Notes: generated from the sequence alone by a model not told the origin. A stretch of DNA of 64,000 nt from QHXW01 sp963768075 (GCA_963768075.1 CAVYHD010000018.1:434001-498000); one strand, 5' to 3'. Counted from the stretch's first letter, positions 42,788 to 51,593 are shown. Program-made: numbers and translations.

Positions 42788-43641
42788 TCCAGAAAAATGT
42801 TTCGTCCACGCAGTGCGGTCTGCGCCAGAATACTAAGGGCGGAATCTATCACGTGACGGCTCTCCAGCTTTCGTGCCGGGCCGACGGCAACCACACCATG
42901 CGCCCGCAATCCCAACTGTAACCAGCTGAGGGCTTCCGACGACTGGCAAGCGCGCGCTTGGTCCCGGGCCGCGGCGAGCGCCGGTTCGAGCTTCGGGGAC
43001 CGTACCTCGTTCAGTGCCAACAGCGCCTGGCCGGTGGTTTCGGGATACGAAGGCGCATCGACTCCCAGGACGCTGCTGCGACCATAGTTCCATCCGCCGT
43101 CCTTGCAGATGCGCTCCAGAAGAAACTCACGTCCAATCAGAACTCTCTGCTGCAACGCGCTATTGGCTGTGTCGCGACGTGCCTTTTCCAGCGCCAGAAC
43201 ACCGAATGCAGTGGGAGTTACCCAAGCAGCGGCGCCGGGGAAGAATGGCCAGCCTCGCCGCGGTTCGTCCGATCCCGCACCGTTTCCGGTCAGCTCGCTG
43301 CGGAGCCGGTACGCAAACGACGTCTCTTTTCCCGTTTGTCCCATGAGCCAGTTGATGGCACTCGTGGAGCTCGCATGCCCGAGCGAGTCACGCGGCAGCA
43401 GAGCGACCATGGCTGTGACCCAGGTGCTTTGGGTCACCGGCGGACAAGGCGGCCAGCCGCCGTCCGGACGCTGGGTCGCGCGGAGCCACGCCATTCCTCT
43501 CTCGATACACTGCGCATCTCCCTTGTGGATTGATTGCGCCAATAACGCAAAGACAGTCGGCTCCGTCCAGGAGCTCCCACCCTTTCGATATGGCCAGCCT
43601 CCATCGCGATTCTGAAGGCGCATGATTGAATCGATATCCAT
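42784..43641 (-). CDS. terpene-cyclase/prenyltransferase-type alpha-toroid repeat protein
   Basis: From the ATG at 43641 the protein has 285 residues. It contains QW-type repeats of the squalene-cyclase/prenyltransferase alpha-alpha toroid: MRLQNRDGGWPYRKGGSSWT, LRATQRPDGGWPPCPPVTQS and ERICKDGGWNYGRSSVLGVD. It is half the length of squalene-hopene cyclase, and no DxDD cyclase motif is visible, so cyclase activity is doubtful. No signal peptide is evident. It heads an overlapping operon with the DUF362 and membrane protein genes. In-frame upstream codons to 43698 are possible but look unrelated. Confidence 0.75.
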   Translation of the reverse strand: MDIDSIMRLQNRDGGWPYRKGGSSWTEPTVFALLAQSIHKGDAQCIERGMAWLRATQRPDGGWPPCPPVTQSTWVTAMVALLPRDSLGHASSTSAINWLMGQTGKETSFAYRLRSELTGNGAGSDEPRRGWPFFPGAAAWVTPTAFGVLALEKARRDTANSALQQRVLIGREFLLERICKDGGWNYGRSSVLGVDAPSYPETTGQALLALNEVRSPKLEPALAAARDQARACQSSEALSWLQLGLRAHGVVAVGPARKLESRHVIDSALSILAQTALRGRNIFLE

Positions 43642-43895
43642 GCTAGCTTCGACGGTGCGGCCTTCGCTGATTTTTGGACACCAGCGAAGCCTGGACAAAC
43701 CTATCGGCCAGCTTCGGAAGTCCGGCCCATGTCGCCGATCGCGTTCCTCATCACAGAAGAAAAGCTTGATCGACGCCCACCCCGCATCGTGGCTCTGGCA
43801 ATCCAGCGCCTATCGTTGCAGACCCGTTCCATCTTCACGAGAAGGACGAGGGCGGCCGGCCTCCGAGACCGGATCGTGCCGCACATGGAAAGTAC

Positions 43896-43994
43896 CTACC
43901 GCTGCGCTTTCCGCTTGCGCCGGCGCATCATCAGCATCACCAGCAGTCCTCCTGCGGTGAGCCAGAGTACGGTTTGCATTATCATATCGTTCAT
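43896..43994 (-). CDS. 32-residue single-pass membrane peptide downstream of tadC
   Basis: This is a short ORF in the gap after tadC. Its ATG (43994) follows an AGGAG ribosome-binding site (44010-44006) and its TAG ends at 43896. The peptide MNDMIMQTVLWLTAGGLLVM then LMMRRRKRKAQR has one hydrophobic helix and a strongly basic C-terminus, giving a predicted N-out/C-in topology. It lies 19 bp after the tadC stop on the same strand, so it is probably the last gene of the pilus operon. I recognise no family. Confidence 0.55.
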   Translation of the reverse strand: MNDMIMQTVLWLTAGGLLVMLMMRRRKRKAQR

Positions 43995-44013
43995 GATCGG
44001 CGGTTCTCCTTTC

Positions 44014-44952
44014 TTATCCCTGGAATTGCTTCATCATGGGGAATAGATACTTAAATACCTGCAACAGGCCCGGGCCGGCCGCCACAATCAGCATGGACGG
44101 CAAGATGAAGAAGAAGATGGGAAACACCAGTTTCACGCCCACCTTCCCGGCGCGCTCCTCGGCTTCCTGCCGGCGGCGTACGCGCAAAAAGTCGGAATGG
44201 GAGCGCAGCGAATCGCCCATACTGGTGCCGAATCGGTCGCTCTGGACCAGGATGGCGACGAGCTTTTGCAACTCCGGCTCACCGGTCCTTTCCGCCAGAT
44301 TCTTGAGAGCGTCGGCGCGTCGTTTACCCGCGCGCATTTCCAGGTTGACCAGGCTCAACTCCTCGCTCAACTCCTTATGGCTGAGTTGTAGCTCACGCCC
44401 CACGTGCTGCAAAGCCTGATCGAGGCCTAAGCCAGCCTCAACGGAGACCACCAGCATGTCCAGGGCGTCTGGTAGAGACAGACGAATCGTCTCCTGGCGT
44501 TTGGCGATCTTCTTGTCGAGCATGTAACCGGGAAGATAGAAACCCATGAATCCGGAAAAAGCTATCAAGACGATGCGGAGAACCGGATTGGGCATCGCGG
44601 AACGGAACGAGAACGCCATGATCACCAGCACGATGCAGAGGGTGATCTTGATGCCGTTGAAGACCTTGATAGCGGCTTCCGACCGGTATCCGGCCATGAT
44701 CAGGTCACGGCGCGTGATGCCGGCATCGTCGGGGGAAATCGGAACCTTTTCCCCGACCTGCTGGATGACGCGGACAATCCACCCGACCTCGGGCGTCTGG
44801 GACATCGTCCCCGCGCCGAGGACTTCGGCCTCCAGCACAGGAGCGCCGAGGCGTTCGAAGACGCGTCCCGGACGCGCATAGCGGCGGTAGCCGTAGAAGG
44901 TGATCGCCCCCATCAGCAGCGTAAACAACAGAATGGCAATGAGTATTTCCAT
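44014..44952 (-). CDS. tadC: Tad pilus inner-membrane platform protein TadC
   Basis: TadC (312 residues) is one of the two GspF-domain inner-membrane platform proteins of the Tad/Flp pilus. Membrane segments lie at the N-terminus (EILIAILLFTLLMGAITFYG), mid-protein (KITLCIVLVIMAFSF, VLRIVLIAFSGFMGFYLPG) and C-terminus (VFPIFFFILPSMLIVAAGPG). The GspF domain contains LPDALDMLVVSVEAGLGLDQ and ALQHVGRELQLSHKELSEEL. It starts 8 bp after tadB. Confidence 0.92.
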   Translation of the reverse strand: MEILIAILLFTLLMGAITFYGYRRYARPGRVFERLGAPVLEAEVLGAGTMSQTPEVGWIVRVIQQVGEKVPISPDDAGITRRDLIMAGYRSEAAIKVFNGIKITLCIVLVIMAFSFRSAMPNPVLRIVLIAFSGFMGFYLPGYMLDKKIAKRQETIRLSLPDALDMLVVSVEAGLGLDQALQHVGRELQLSHKELSEELSLVNLEMRAGKRRADALKNLAERTGEPELQKLVAILVQSDRFGTSMGDSLRSHSDFLRVRRRQEAEERAGKVGVKLVFPIFFFILPSMLIVAAGPGLLQVFKYLFPMMKQFQG

Positions 44953-44960
44953 GACGTCCT

Positions 44961-45932
44961 TTAGACCTTGATGTTGATGATTTTCCGGATGAAGTAATTC
45001 CCGAGAATCTGGCCGATGAAGCAGAACGCGATCAGGTACCGGCCATCTGGGTCCTTCGCCATTCCCTGTAAGTACCCCGGCGAAACAACCAGCAACGCGA
45101 ACATGGTGGCGATTGGCATGAGCATCAAAATGGTTGCCGTCATCCGGCCGTGTGCGCTGGCCGCTTTGACTTGACCCTTCAGGCGGAAACGCTCGCGAAT
45201 GACCTCCGCAAGCCGCGTTAGAATTTCGGCGAGGTTGCCGCCGGTCTGCTTCTGCAGCAGAACCGAAGACGCGAAGAATCGCATGTCGAGAAGTGGAACC
45301 CTGGTAGTGAGATTGGTTAATGCCACCTCTAGAGCCGCGCCCAGGTTCTGCTCATTAAACAATGTGCGGAATTCCTGCCCGAGCGGCTCGGGAAGCTCCT
45401 CACCCAGCATTTCCAGGCTGATGGTAAAAGCGTGACCGGCGCGCATGGATCGCGCCAGAAACTCCAGCGCTTCGGGAAACTGCTCCTCGAGTTTGCCCAG
45501 GCGCTTGTTGCGCGTGCGCCGCACGTGGAAGTAAGGGATAGTCGCGGTGAGCAGCCCGAACACCACTGACGTGACGCCATAACCCATGACCGGAAAACGC
45601 ACGCCGGCAACTCCACCGATGACGGCACAGACCAGGGAAATGATCAAAAACTTCATCGGCGTCCAGTTCAGGCCGGCCTGCGACATATGCGTCTGCAGCT
45701 TTTGAGCAATGTCGAGACCTTCGATAAACCGCTCCATGAACGAGCGTCCGTCGTCGGTCGGCTCCATCAATAAATTGCTGATGGATATCTCTGGCGGCTT
45801 CTCGGCGTCGGTCTGCAGCATGGAGCTGACCTGTTTCTTGCGCTTGGCATCCCAGAACTTGGATGCCATGGTCACGGCGACCATGACCACAAAAAACAGG
45901 ATCAGAAAGGCGATGAGAAATGGCATCAGCAT
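44961..45932 (-). CDS. tadB: Tad pilus inner-membrane platform protein TadB
   Basis: TadB (323 residues) is the partner of TadC in the inner-membrane platform. It shows an N-terminal membrane segment (FLIAFLILFFVVMVAVTM), a pair of central ones, and the GspF domain LEEQFPEALEFLARSMRAGH, AFTISLEMLGEELPEPLGQE, FRTLFNEQNLGAALEVALTN. The C-terminus returns to the membrane (ATILMLMPIATMFALLVVSP). It lies 12 bp after cpaF. Confidence 0.92.
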   Translation of the reverse strand: MLMPFLIAFLILFFVVMVAVTMASKFWDAKRKKQVSSMLQTDAEKPPEISISNLLMEPTDDGRSFMERFIEGLDIAQKLQTHMSQAGLNWTPMKFLIISLVCAVIGGVAGVRFPVMGYGVTSVVFGLLTATIPYFHVRRTRNKRLGKLEEQFPEALEFLARSMRAGHAFTISLEMLGEELPEPLGQEFRTLFNEQNLGAALEVALTNLTTRVPLLDMRFFASSVLLQKQTGGNLAEILTRLAEVIRERFRLKGQVKAASAHGRMTATILMLMPIATMFALLVVSPGYLQGMAKDPDGRYLIAFCFIGQILGNYFIRKIINIKV

Positions 45933-45944
45933 GTTGCGGCCTCT

Positions 45945-47300
45945 TTAAGAAATCTCCACCACAGTTTGGAAGATGGAAGCCGGCAATTGCATGCCGGACG
46001 CGCGCAGGCGCTCGTAGAACTTGGGGCGGATGCCGGTCGCGCGAAAGCGCCCAGTGACCCGGCCAGCTTCGGTAAGTCCGGTCTTTTCGAATACGAAGAT
46101 ATCCTGCATGGTGATCAGATCGCCCTCCATGCCCACACATTCGGTGATGTGCGTAATGCGGCGAGTACCGTCGCTGAACCGCGAAACCTGCACGAACATA
46201 TCGATGGCCGAGCTGATTTGCTGGCGCATCGACCGGACTCCCATGTTGGCGTTGGCCATGCCGACCATGACTTCCAGGCGTCCGATGGCATCGCGCGGAT
46301 TGTTCGCGTGCACCGTGGTGAGCGATCCATCGTGACCGGTATTCATGGCCTGCAGCATGTCGAGGGCCTCTTCACTACGGCACTCTCCGACGATGATGCG
46401 GTCGGGGCGCATACGAAGGGCGTTGACGACAAGCTCGCGAATGCGAATTGCGCCTTGGCCTTCCACGTTCGCCGGGCGGGTCTCCATGCGCGCCACGTGC
46501 GTCTGGCGCAGACGTAATTCAGCGGCATCTTCGATGGTGACGATGCGTTCGTCTTCCGGAATGTAAGAAGAGAGCACGTTGAGCAAGGTAGTTTTGCCGG
46601 CGCCGGTGCCCCCGGCGATGACAATGTTCAACCGCGCCTTGACGCAGCACTGCAGCAGTTGCAGCATGCCTTCGGTCAGGGCCAGCTTCTTGACCAGGTC
46701 CTCACCCTGTAGCGCGTCGCGTCCGAAACGGCGAATGGAAAGGAGCGGTCCGTCCACCGCGACCGGCGGGATGGCGGCATTGACGCGCGATCCGTCGGGA
46801 AGGCGGGCGTCCACCAGAGGCGATGACTCGTCCACGCGCCGGCCCACGCGTGAAACGACTTTTTCGATGATGCGCAGCAGATGCGCGTTGTCTTTGAACT
46901 CGACCGGCGTGCGATGCAGTTTGCCGGCGCGCTCCACGTAGACCAGGCGCGGTGTCGTCACCAGGATGTCCGAGATGGTGGGGTCGCGCAGCAAAGGCTC
47001 GAGCGGGCCGAGGCCGAACACTTCATCGAGCACTTCTTCGATGACGCGATCCTTTTCCATCAAACTGAGCGGTGTCTTCTCTTCCTCGATCAGTCGCGCC
47101 ACGGCCGCGCGGATTTCCGCGCGCGCCCGCTCGCCCGCCATGGCCGAGAGCGCCTCCAGGTTAATGCGATCCAGGAGCTTGCGGTGCAGAGTGAATTTCA
47201 GTTCCTGGTGTTCGGGCGTGTAGCCCTCACTGCTGAAGAGGCGGTTGACCCATCCAGCTTCCCGATTTGCTCCCGTGCGTTGTACCGTTTCAGTCAGCAT
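45945..47300 (-). CDS. cpaF: Tad pilus secretion ATPase CpaF/TadA
   Basis: This 451-residue hexameric ATPase powers Flp pilus assembly (and in some species retraction). Walker A is IVIAGGTGAGKTTLLNVLSS (about 227-246). Other GspE-family blocks: ERIVTIEDAAELRLRQTHVA (Asp box), LVNALRMRPDRIIVGECRSE (Walker B), EALDMLQAMNTGHDGSLTTV (His box). The N-terminal segment DISDILVTTPRLVYVERAG-like matches CpaF. Cytoplasmic face of the inner membrane. Confidence 0.96.
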   Translation of the reverse strand: MLTETVQRTGANREAGWVNRLFSSEGYTPEHQELKFTLHRKLLDRINLEALSAMAGERARAEIRAAVARLIEEEKTPLSLMEKDRVIEEVLDEVFGLGPLEPLLRDPTISDILVTTPRLVYVERAGKLHRTPVEFKDNAHLLRIIEKVVSRVGRRVDESSPLVDARLPDGSRVNAAIPPVAVDGPLLSIRRFGRDALQGEDLVKKLALTEGMLQLLQCCVKARLNIVIAGGTGAGKTTLLNVLSSYIPEDERIVTIEDAAELRLRQTHVARMETRPANVEGQGAIRIRELVVNALRMRPDRIIVGECRSEEALDMLQAMNTGHDGSLTTVHANNPRDAIGRLEVMVGMANANMGVRSMRQQISSAIDMFVQVSRFSDGTRRITHITECVGMEGDLITMQDIFVFEKTGLTEAGRVTGRFRATGIRPKFYERLRASGMQLPASIFQTVVEIS

Positions 47301-47312
47301 GCGTTTTGTCTC

Positions 47313-48470
47313 TTAACCGAAAAGCGAGAATTTCTTTTTACCCTTTTCTTCCTGAATTCCCCCCACTTTGATGGCCATTCGGCTCAGCTCTTTGCCCAAC
47401 CGGCTGCCGGGAGGAAGCAACGAGCCTTCCGAGTACGATTCGTACAACGATGGATAATCGTTTGGTAGCGTTGCAAAAACCGGTAGCGACATCATTTTTT
47501 CGAGCTCATCCGGCGTAACATCGAGCCGCTGCGGCATGCGATTCAGCACCAGGCGCAGCCGCTCCCGCCCGTAGCCCACATTGGAAAGCGACTGGATGAT
47601 TTGTTTCGACTGGTGCAGCGCCGGGACGTCCAGCGTCGTGACCAGGTAGGTCTCATCAATTTCGTCGAGCGCGTTCATGACCGTCATGCTCAGACTGCGG
47701 CCCAAATCCACAATCGTGAAGTCGTACTGGCCCCGGCAGAAAGTCAGCATGTTGAGCATCTGCTCCTGATTGGGTTGCTGCCGCGAAGCCAAAGTCTGGG
47801 GCCCAGCGATAATTTCGAGCCCTGGCAGACCATTGGAAATCAGCGCATTCCAGTAATTCTGGTCCAGCCGGTGGAGGTTGTTCAGCGCATCCAGCACTGA
47901 ATACGGCGATTTTGTCTTCATGAGGAACCGGACCATGCCCGCGTCCAGGTCCATATCCGCCAGCAAGGCGTGTTTTCCGTGCCGGCCTAATTCCGCCGCG
48001 GTGTGACATGCGATGGTCGTTGCCCCACAGCCGCCCTTGGCCGAAAGGAAGCCGATTATCTTGCCTTTTTGCCGTAGACGCTCCCGGTTTTTGTTCCGCT
48101 CCGCCGATTTCCGTTCCAGCGCCTGGTTGAGGCTGGACTTTACCGGCGGATGCAGAAACTCGTGAGCGCCCGCTCGCAGGGCGCCCAGAATCAACTCAGG
48201 CTCCGCGGTTTGATGGATCGCGATCACCATGGGGTCCGCAGTGCCAGCCTTGATGCGGCCGACCACGTGCTCCATGGGTTCGCGGAGCTTCATGACTTCC
48301 AGGATCATGACCTCGGGACGAAGTCTCTCGACTTTGTCCAAGAACTCCGCTAGATCGCCCAACTCATGTTGTTCGATCTGAAGGCGGACGGGTAGCTCCT
48401 GCAATGTGGCGTGAACTTCGTCCCACAGCTCCTTGGTCTCGATGACTAAACCGATACTCAGCGGATACAC
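47313..48470 (-). CDS. cpaE: Tad pilus localisation ATPase CpaE/TadZ
   Basis: CpaE/TadZ (385 residues) positions the Tad apparatus. The N-terminal 120 residues resemble a degenerate receiver domain (RPEVMILEVMKLREPMEHVV). The C-terminal MinD/ParA-type ATPase has the deviant Walker A in GFLSAKGGCGATTIACHTAA (KGGCGATT at 145-152), LLADMDLDAGMVRFLMKTKS, YDFTIVDLGRSLSMTVMNAL and LVTTLDVPALHQSKQIIQSL. It lies between cpaC and cpaF with short gaps. Confidence 0.93.
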   Translation of the reverse strand: MYPLSIGLVIETKELWDEVHATLQELPVRLQIEQHELGDLAEFLDKVERLRPEVMILEVMKLREPMEHVVGRIKAGTADPMVIAIHQTAEPELILGALRAGAHEFLHPPVKSSLNQALERKSAERNKNRERLRQKGKIIGFLSAKGGCGATTIACHTAAELGRHGKHALLADMDLDAGMVRFLMKTKSPYSVLDALNNLHRLDQNYWNALISNGLPGLEIIAGPQTLASRQQPNQEQMLNMLTFCRGQYDFTIVDLGRSLSMTVMNALDEIDETYLVTTLDVPALHQSKQIIQSLSNVGYGRERLRLVLNRMPQRLDVTPDELEKMMSLPVFATLPNDYPSLYESYSEGSLLPPGSRLGKELSRMAIKVGGIQEEKGKKKFSLFG

Positions 48471-48496
48471 TTCAGGTCCTTAACAGCAAACGTCAT

Positions 48497-50155
48497 TTAC
48501 TGGTTTGCTCCCGATCCTCCTCCGGAGCCGGACGGCGCAGCGGCCGCTCCCGGCGATGTTGTGGGCGCCGCCGATTGCGGCGCTATTCCAGGCTGGGTCA
48601 CCATGGGCACAAACTGAATTTGCGAGCCGTTCTGTTGTTGCTGCTGCTGCTGCTGAGAGCCCGGCAGCGGCGGCATGGGCTTCTGGCTCTGTATGAGCTG
48701 CTCGATCGGTACCGTGTCCCTCAACGATTTCGACGGAACCGGACCCGTTACTTCCATTCCAGGAGTGCGCGGCACCCCAGCGGGACCCGCCAAGAATTCT
48801 TTTGGCATCTTGATTTCCGGCACCGGCTGCCCCCTGGGGATCGGCCGCACGATCTCCGGCGTCACCATGACCAGCAGCTCCGAGTTGTTCTTGCTGATGG
48901 ATCGCGATTGGAAAAGCTTGCCCAGCAACGGAATGCTCGCCAGACCCGGTACGCGGTTGACCGTTTCGTTAAAGTTGTTGTCCAGCAATCCTGAGATCGC
49001 GAAGCTCTGACCATCTTCCAGCTCGATCTCGGTCTCTACGCGGCGAGTAGAGAGCGCGGGAATGTTGAAGCCCTCGAATGTGATTCCGTTCGAGGTGTCC
49101 AGCGCACTTACCTCCGGCATGACGTGCAGTCGAATAGTTCCGCGTGGCGTGATCACGGGCGTGAAGCTGAGGCGCACGCCAAATTCGCGGAACTGAATCG
49201 TCACCGCACCCACGGCGGTACCGCCCTGCAATGTCGGATAAGGGAACTCGCCACCAGCTAGAAAGCTGGCGGTTTTTCCGTTAATAGCGAGTACGTTTGG
49301 TTCAGCCAGAATCTGCGCAACATTCCTGGCTTCGAGCGCCTCGATCGTGGCTCCCAGATTCAGGTCGGGGCGGAACAGGAATATGTTCAACAGATTGCTA
49401 TAGGTGACCGTCGTTGGTGTACCCGGGGTCGTCGCCAGCACTGGCGGAGTGTACTGGCCCGTCGTTACCAGGCCAGTCGTATTGCCGGCGCCAGTGCTGA
49501 AAATATTTATTCCTAGGCTCTGTGTGGCCAGCCGGTCCACGTCCGCGAACTTCACTCGCAGCAGGATTTGAGTCTCGGTGGGCGGGACAGCCACGTGCAG
49601 CAGGTTCACCGCCTTCCCCAGGCTGCTTGCCATAGCCATGGCACGGTCAGCCGTAGTAAGGTCCTTGGCTGTACCACGTAAGAACACGGTGCCGTCCTGG
49701 TAAAAGATTTTGATGTCCTGACCCGGAAATTCACGGTCAATCTCTTGTTGCACAGCGGTGGCCTTGGCGCTGCTGGGACGGATCGTCAGGTCAAAGAACA
49801 GGCGGTTGCCACCCTGCTGCCAGATGATCATGCTGGTCTCGCCTGCGGCCTTGCCATTTACCAACACCTCACGCGGGTTCACAGCTAACGCTTCCGCCAA
49901 TTCGCCGTTTGCCAGCGCAACGCGCTGGATGTTGACCGGGCTGTCCACCACCAGGGACTTCCCCACGGTCACGAACAGATCACGTGCGGCCCCCGGATGT
50001 CCGTCCTGAAGACTGGTAGCGGATGCCGTTTGCACCGCTCTCACAGCGGGCACGGCAGCGGCGTCGGCGGCCGATGCGGGAGCTTGCGCTAGTGGCGTAA
50101 ACAACACCCCTACCGAGCAGCTCACGATGGTTCCAAGCAGTCTTGAGAATTTCAT
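48497..50155 (-). CDS. cpaC: Tad pilus outer-membrane secretin CpaC/RcpA
   Basis: The protein has 552 residues. After a signal peptide comes an N-terminal pilus-secretin domain (NPREVLVNGKAAGETSMIIW), then a BON domain (DREFPGQDIKIFYQDGTVFL, RGTAKDLTTADRAMAMASSL). The C-terminal secretin domain includes AINGKTASFLAGGEFPYPTL, VRLSFTPVITPRGTIRLHVM, GLASIPLLGKLFQSRSISKN and ELLVMVTPEIVRPI. It forms the pilus channel in the outer membrane. The tail has an eight-Gln run (48632-48655) and ends Gly/Ser/Pro-rich. It overlaps cpaB by 4 bp. Confidence 0.95.
   Translation of the reverse strand: MKFSRLLGTIVSCSVGVLFTPLAQAPASAADAAAVPAVRAVQTASATSLQDGHPGAARDLFVTVGKSLVVDSPVNIQRVALANGELAEALAVNPREVLVNGKAAGETSMIIWQQGGNRLFFDLTIRPSSAKATAVQQEIDREFPGQDIKIFYQDGTVFLRGTAKDLTTADRAMAMASSLGKAVNLLHVAVPPTETQILLRVKFADVDRLATQSLGINIFSTGAGNTTGLVTTGQYTPPVLATTPGTPTTVTYSNLLNIFLFRPDLNLGATIEALEARNVAQILAEPNVLAINGKTASFLAGGEFPYPTLQGGTAVGAVTIQFREFGVRLSFTPVITPRGTIRLHVMPEVSALDTSNGITFEGFNIPALSTRRVETEIELEDGQSFAISGLLDNNFNETVNRVPGLASIPLLGKLFQSRSISKNNSELLVMVTPEIVRPIPRGQPVPEIKMPKEFLAGPAGVPRTPGMEVTGPVPSKSLRDTVPIEQLIQSQKPMPPLPGSQQQQQQQQNGSQIQFVPMVTQPGIAPQSAAPTTSPGAAAAPSGSGGGSGANQ
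48632..48655 (-). repeat. CAG/CAA microsatellite in cpaC
   Basis: Eight consecutive glutamine codons (five CAG, two CAA, one CAG on the coding strand) lie in the disordered C-terminal tail of the secretin. Trinucleotide slippage here would change tail length without losing the frame. Confidence 0.85.
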
Positions 50156-51036
50156 CGGTTGCTCTCCGAACCCGCAGGGAATTTGGACTCGATCACCTTC
50201 GCGCCGTTCATCACTTCCACCATCACCGGCGGCGCCGGCTTGGGCGGTTGCGCGGCCGGAAGCGGCAGGGTTACCCGTGCGGCAACGCGTCGCGGCTTGG
50301 GCGTCGCGACCTCGGGCGGCTTGATGGCGCCACCGTATAGGCCGGCTAGCGCGACACCGCTCGTCTTCGTTGTTTGCGTATCCAGCGGATTGCGGAGCAC
50401 CAGCTGAATTCTGGTTTCATTGCTCGCCAACGCCAGAATTTCGGCCTGCTCCGGTGTCACTAGCAGGTTCACCACTTGAACTTGCACCGCTTTTCCTTCG
50501 GAATCCTTTTGGAAGTTCTGTCCAGCCGACAAGACTTCTATGTTTTGCAGGAGGGTTTTGGAGACGGTTCCCTGATCGCTCTTGGCGTTCGGCGGAGTAC
50601 CGGCGATCAATATGTCGACGCGCATCCCAGGCGCCACGAATCCGGAAACGCCTACTACTTCGTTCACACGCACCGCAACCGCGCGCATCCCGGCGGGAAT
50701 TATGGCCGCCAGGCCTGCACCCGCGCCTTTTTGCGCTAGACGGATTTCAAGGATCGGCTCGCCATCATAGATCGCGGACACTACTCCGCGACCGACGACA
50801 TCCTCTTTCCGCATCAGCGCGCCATGCGGTAAAGTGCCGCCATAGTCTGCCATCTTCAGGTCCGCCTCTCGGATCAGGGTGCCGAGTTCCAGATTGCGGG
50901 CAGCAACGATCACCTGTGGGGAAGGTTGCTTGGCATTCGCCGTCACGCGGGAAGCAATCAGCCGGTACAGCAAGAGGCTGGCTCCCGCGGAGACGACAAA
51001 TGCAAAGATAAGCACAGAAAACAAACGCTGGTTCAT
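50152..51036 (-). CDS. cpaB: Tad pilus assembly protein CpaB/RcpC
   Basis: This 294-residue protein has an N-terminal membrane anchor (FSVLIFAFVVSAGASLLLYR). A SAF domain follows (VIVAARNLELGTLIREADLK, RGVVSAIYDGEPILEIRLAQ), then AAIIPAGMRAVAVRVNEVVG and VSGFVAPGMRVDILIAGTPP, the RcpC/CpaB signature. A Pro/Lys-rich C-terminus ends the protein. CpaB is a periplasmic partner of the secretin. The stop overlaps the cpaC start (ATGA). Confidence 0.93.
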   Translation of the reverse strand: MNQRLFSVLIFAFVVSAGASLLLYRLIASRVTANAKQPSPQVIVAARNLELGTLIREADLKMADYGGTLPHGALMRKEDVVGRGVVSAIYDGEPILEIRLAQKGAGAGLAAIIPAGMRAVAVRVNEVVGVSGFVAPGMRVDILIAGTPPNAKSDQGTVSKTLLQNIEVLSAGQNFQKDSEGKAVQVQVVNLLVTPEQAEILALASNETRIQLVLRNPLDTQTTKTSGVALAGLYGGAIKPPEVATPKPRRVAARVTLPLPAAQPPKPAPPVMVEVMNGAKVIESKFPAGSESNR

Positions 51037-51107
51037 TTTTCACCTTTCAAATGAGCAACTCTAAACGCCAGCCCGGCCCTTTGGTTCAGCCGAGCGGCGG
51101 TAATTCG

Positions 51108-51132
51108 GGTCTTGGATCTCCCTTCCAAGACC
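51108..51132 (-). terminator. stem-loop after the second Flp pilin gene
   Basis: GGTCTTGGA (51108-51116) and TCCAAGACC (51124-51132) form a perfect 9-bp stem with a 7-base loop, 46 bases after the flp stop and before cpaB. There is no T-run, so it is more likely an RNA-stabilising or attenuating hairpin than a full intrinsic terminator. Confidence 0.5.
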
Positions 51133-51177
51133 AAGGGACGCCGAACTGGTGTAACTCGCGGTTGCAGTTATGTAACG

Positions 51178-51354
51178 TTAACTCGCCGACGTATTGGCAG
51201 CAGCCAGCCGGCTGTTCCCCGCAGTCCAGATCCCCGCAAGACTTCCCCCCGAACTCACAAACAAAGCAGAGGTTGCCAGGCAAACAAACGCCAGCAACAG
51301 CGTATATTCGATCAGGTCCTGGCCCTGCTCATCCTTTATAAAATGTCTCAGCAT
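51178..51354 (-). CDS. flp: Flp pilin (copy nearer cpaB)
   Basis: This is a 58-residue prepilin starting at ATG 51354 behind a strong AAGGAGG-type ribosome-binding site (51361-51367). The leader MLRHFIKDEQG ends in Gly, followed by mature QDLIEYTLLLAFVCLA with the required Glu at +5 and the adjacent Tyr. This is the Flp motif cleaved by the CpaA-type peptidase. The C-terminus GNSRLAAANTSAS matches the neighbouring copy. The major structural subunit of the pilus is expected among these two. Confidence 0.93.
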   Translation of the reverse strand: MLRHFIKDEQGQDLIEYTLLLAFVCLATSALFVSSGGSLAGIWTAGNSRLAAANTSAS

Positions 51355-51558
51355 GGGTTTTTCCTCCTTCATTCCCTCAATATTCCGTGCAAAGCCTTCG
51401 TGAACGGCGTGAGCCGTGCACGCATCCGCCGCGGTTAACTGGCGGAATTGGTTAGTGCTGGGCAAGCCGGCTGAACCTTCAGGTTGCTCCGTCCCAAAGA
51501 ATCTGTTCCGCTTTGCCGTAATCTATTCCTCTCGAAAACCAGATGCACCCGGGAAGCA

Positions 51559-51583
51559 GAGGGGCATGTGGTTCATGCCCCTC
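51559..51583 (-). terminator. stem-loop after the first Flp pilin gene
   Basis: GAGGGGCATG (51559-51568) and CATGCCCCTC (51574-51583) form a perfect 10-bp stem with a 5-base loop, starting 11 bases after the flp stop at 51594. It lacks a T-run. It is well placed to protect the 3' end of an abundant pilin mRNA or to reduce read-through into the assembly genes. Confidence 0.55.
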
Positions 51584-51593
51584 GCCAGGTGTC

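Noticed and set aside
43701..43886. 61-codon minus-strand ORF after the small Tad-linked peptide
   Set aside because: Arg-rich, no ribosome-binding site and no membrane or domain feature.
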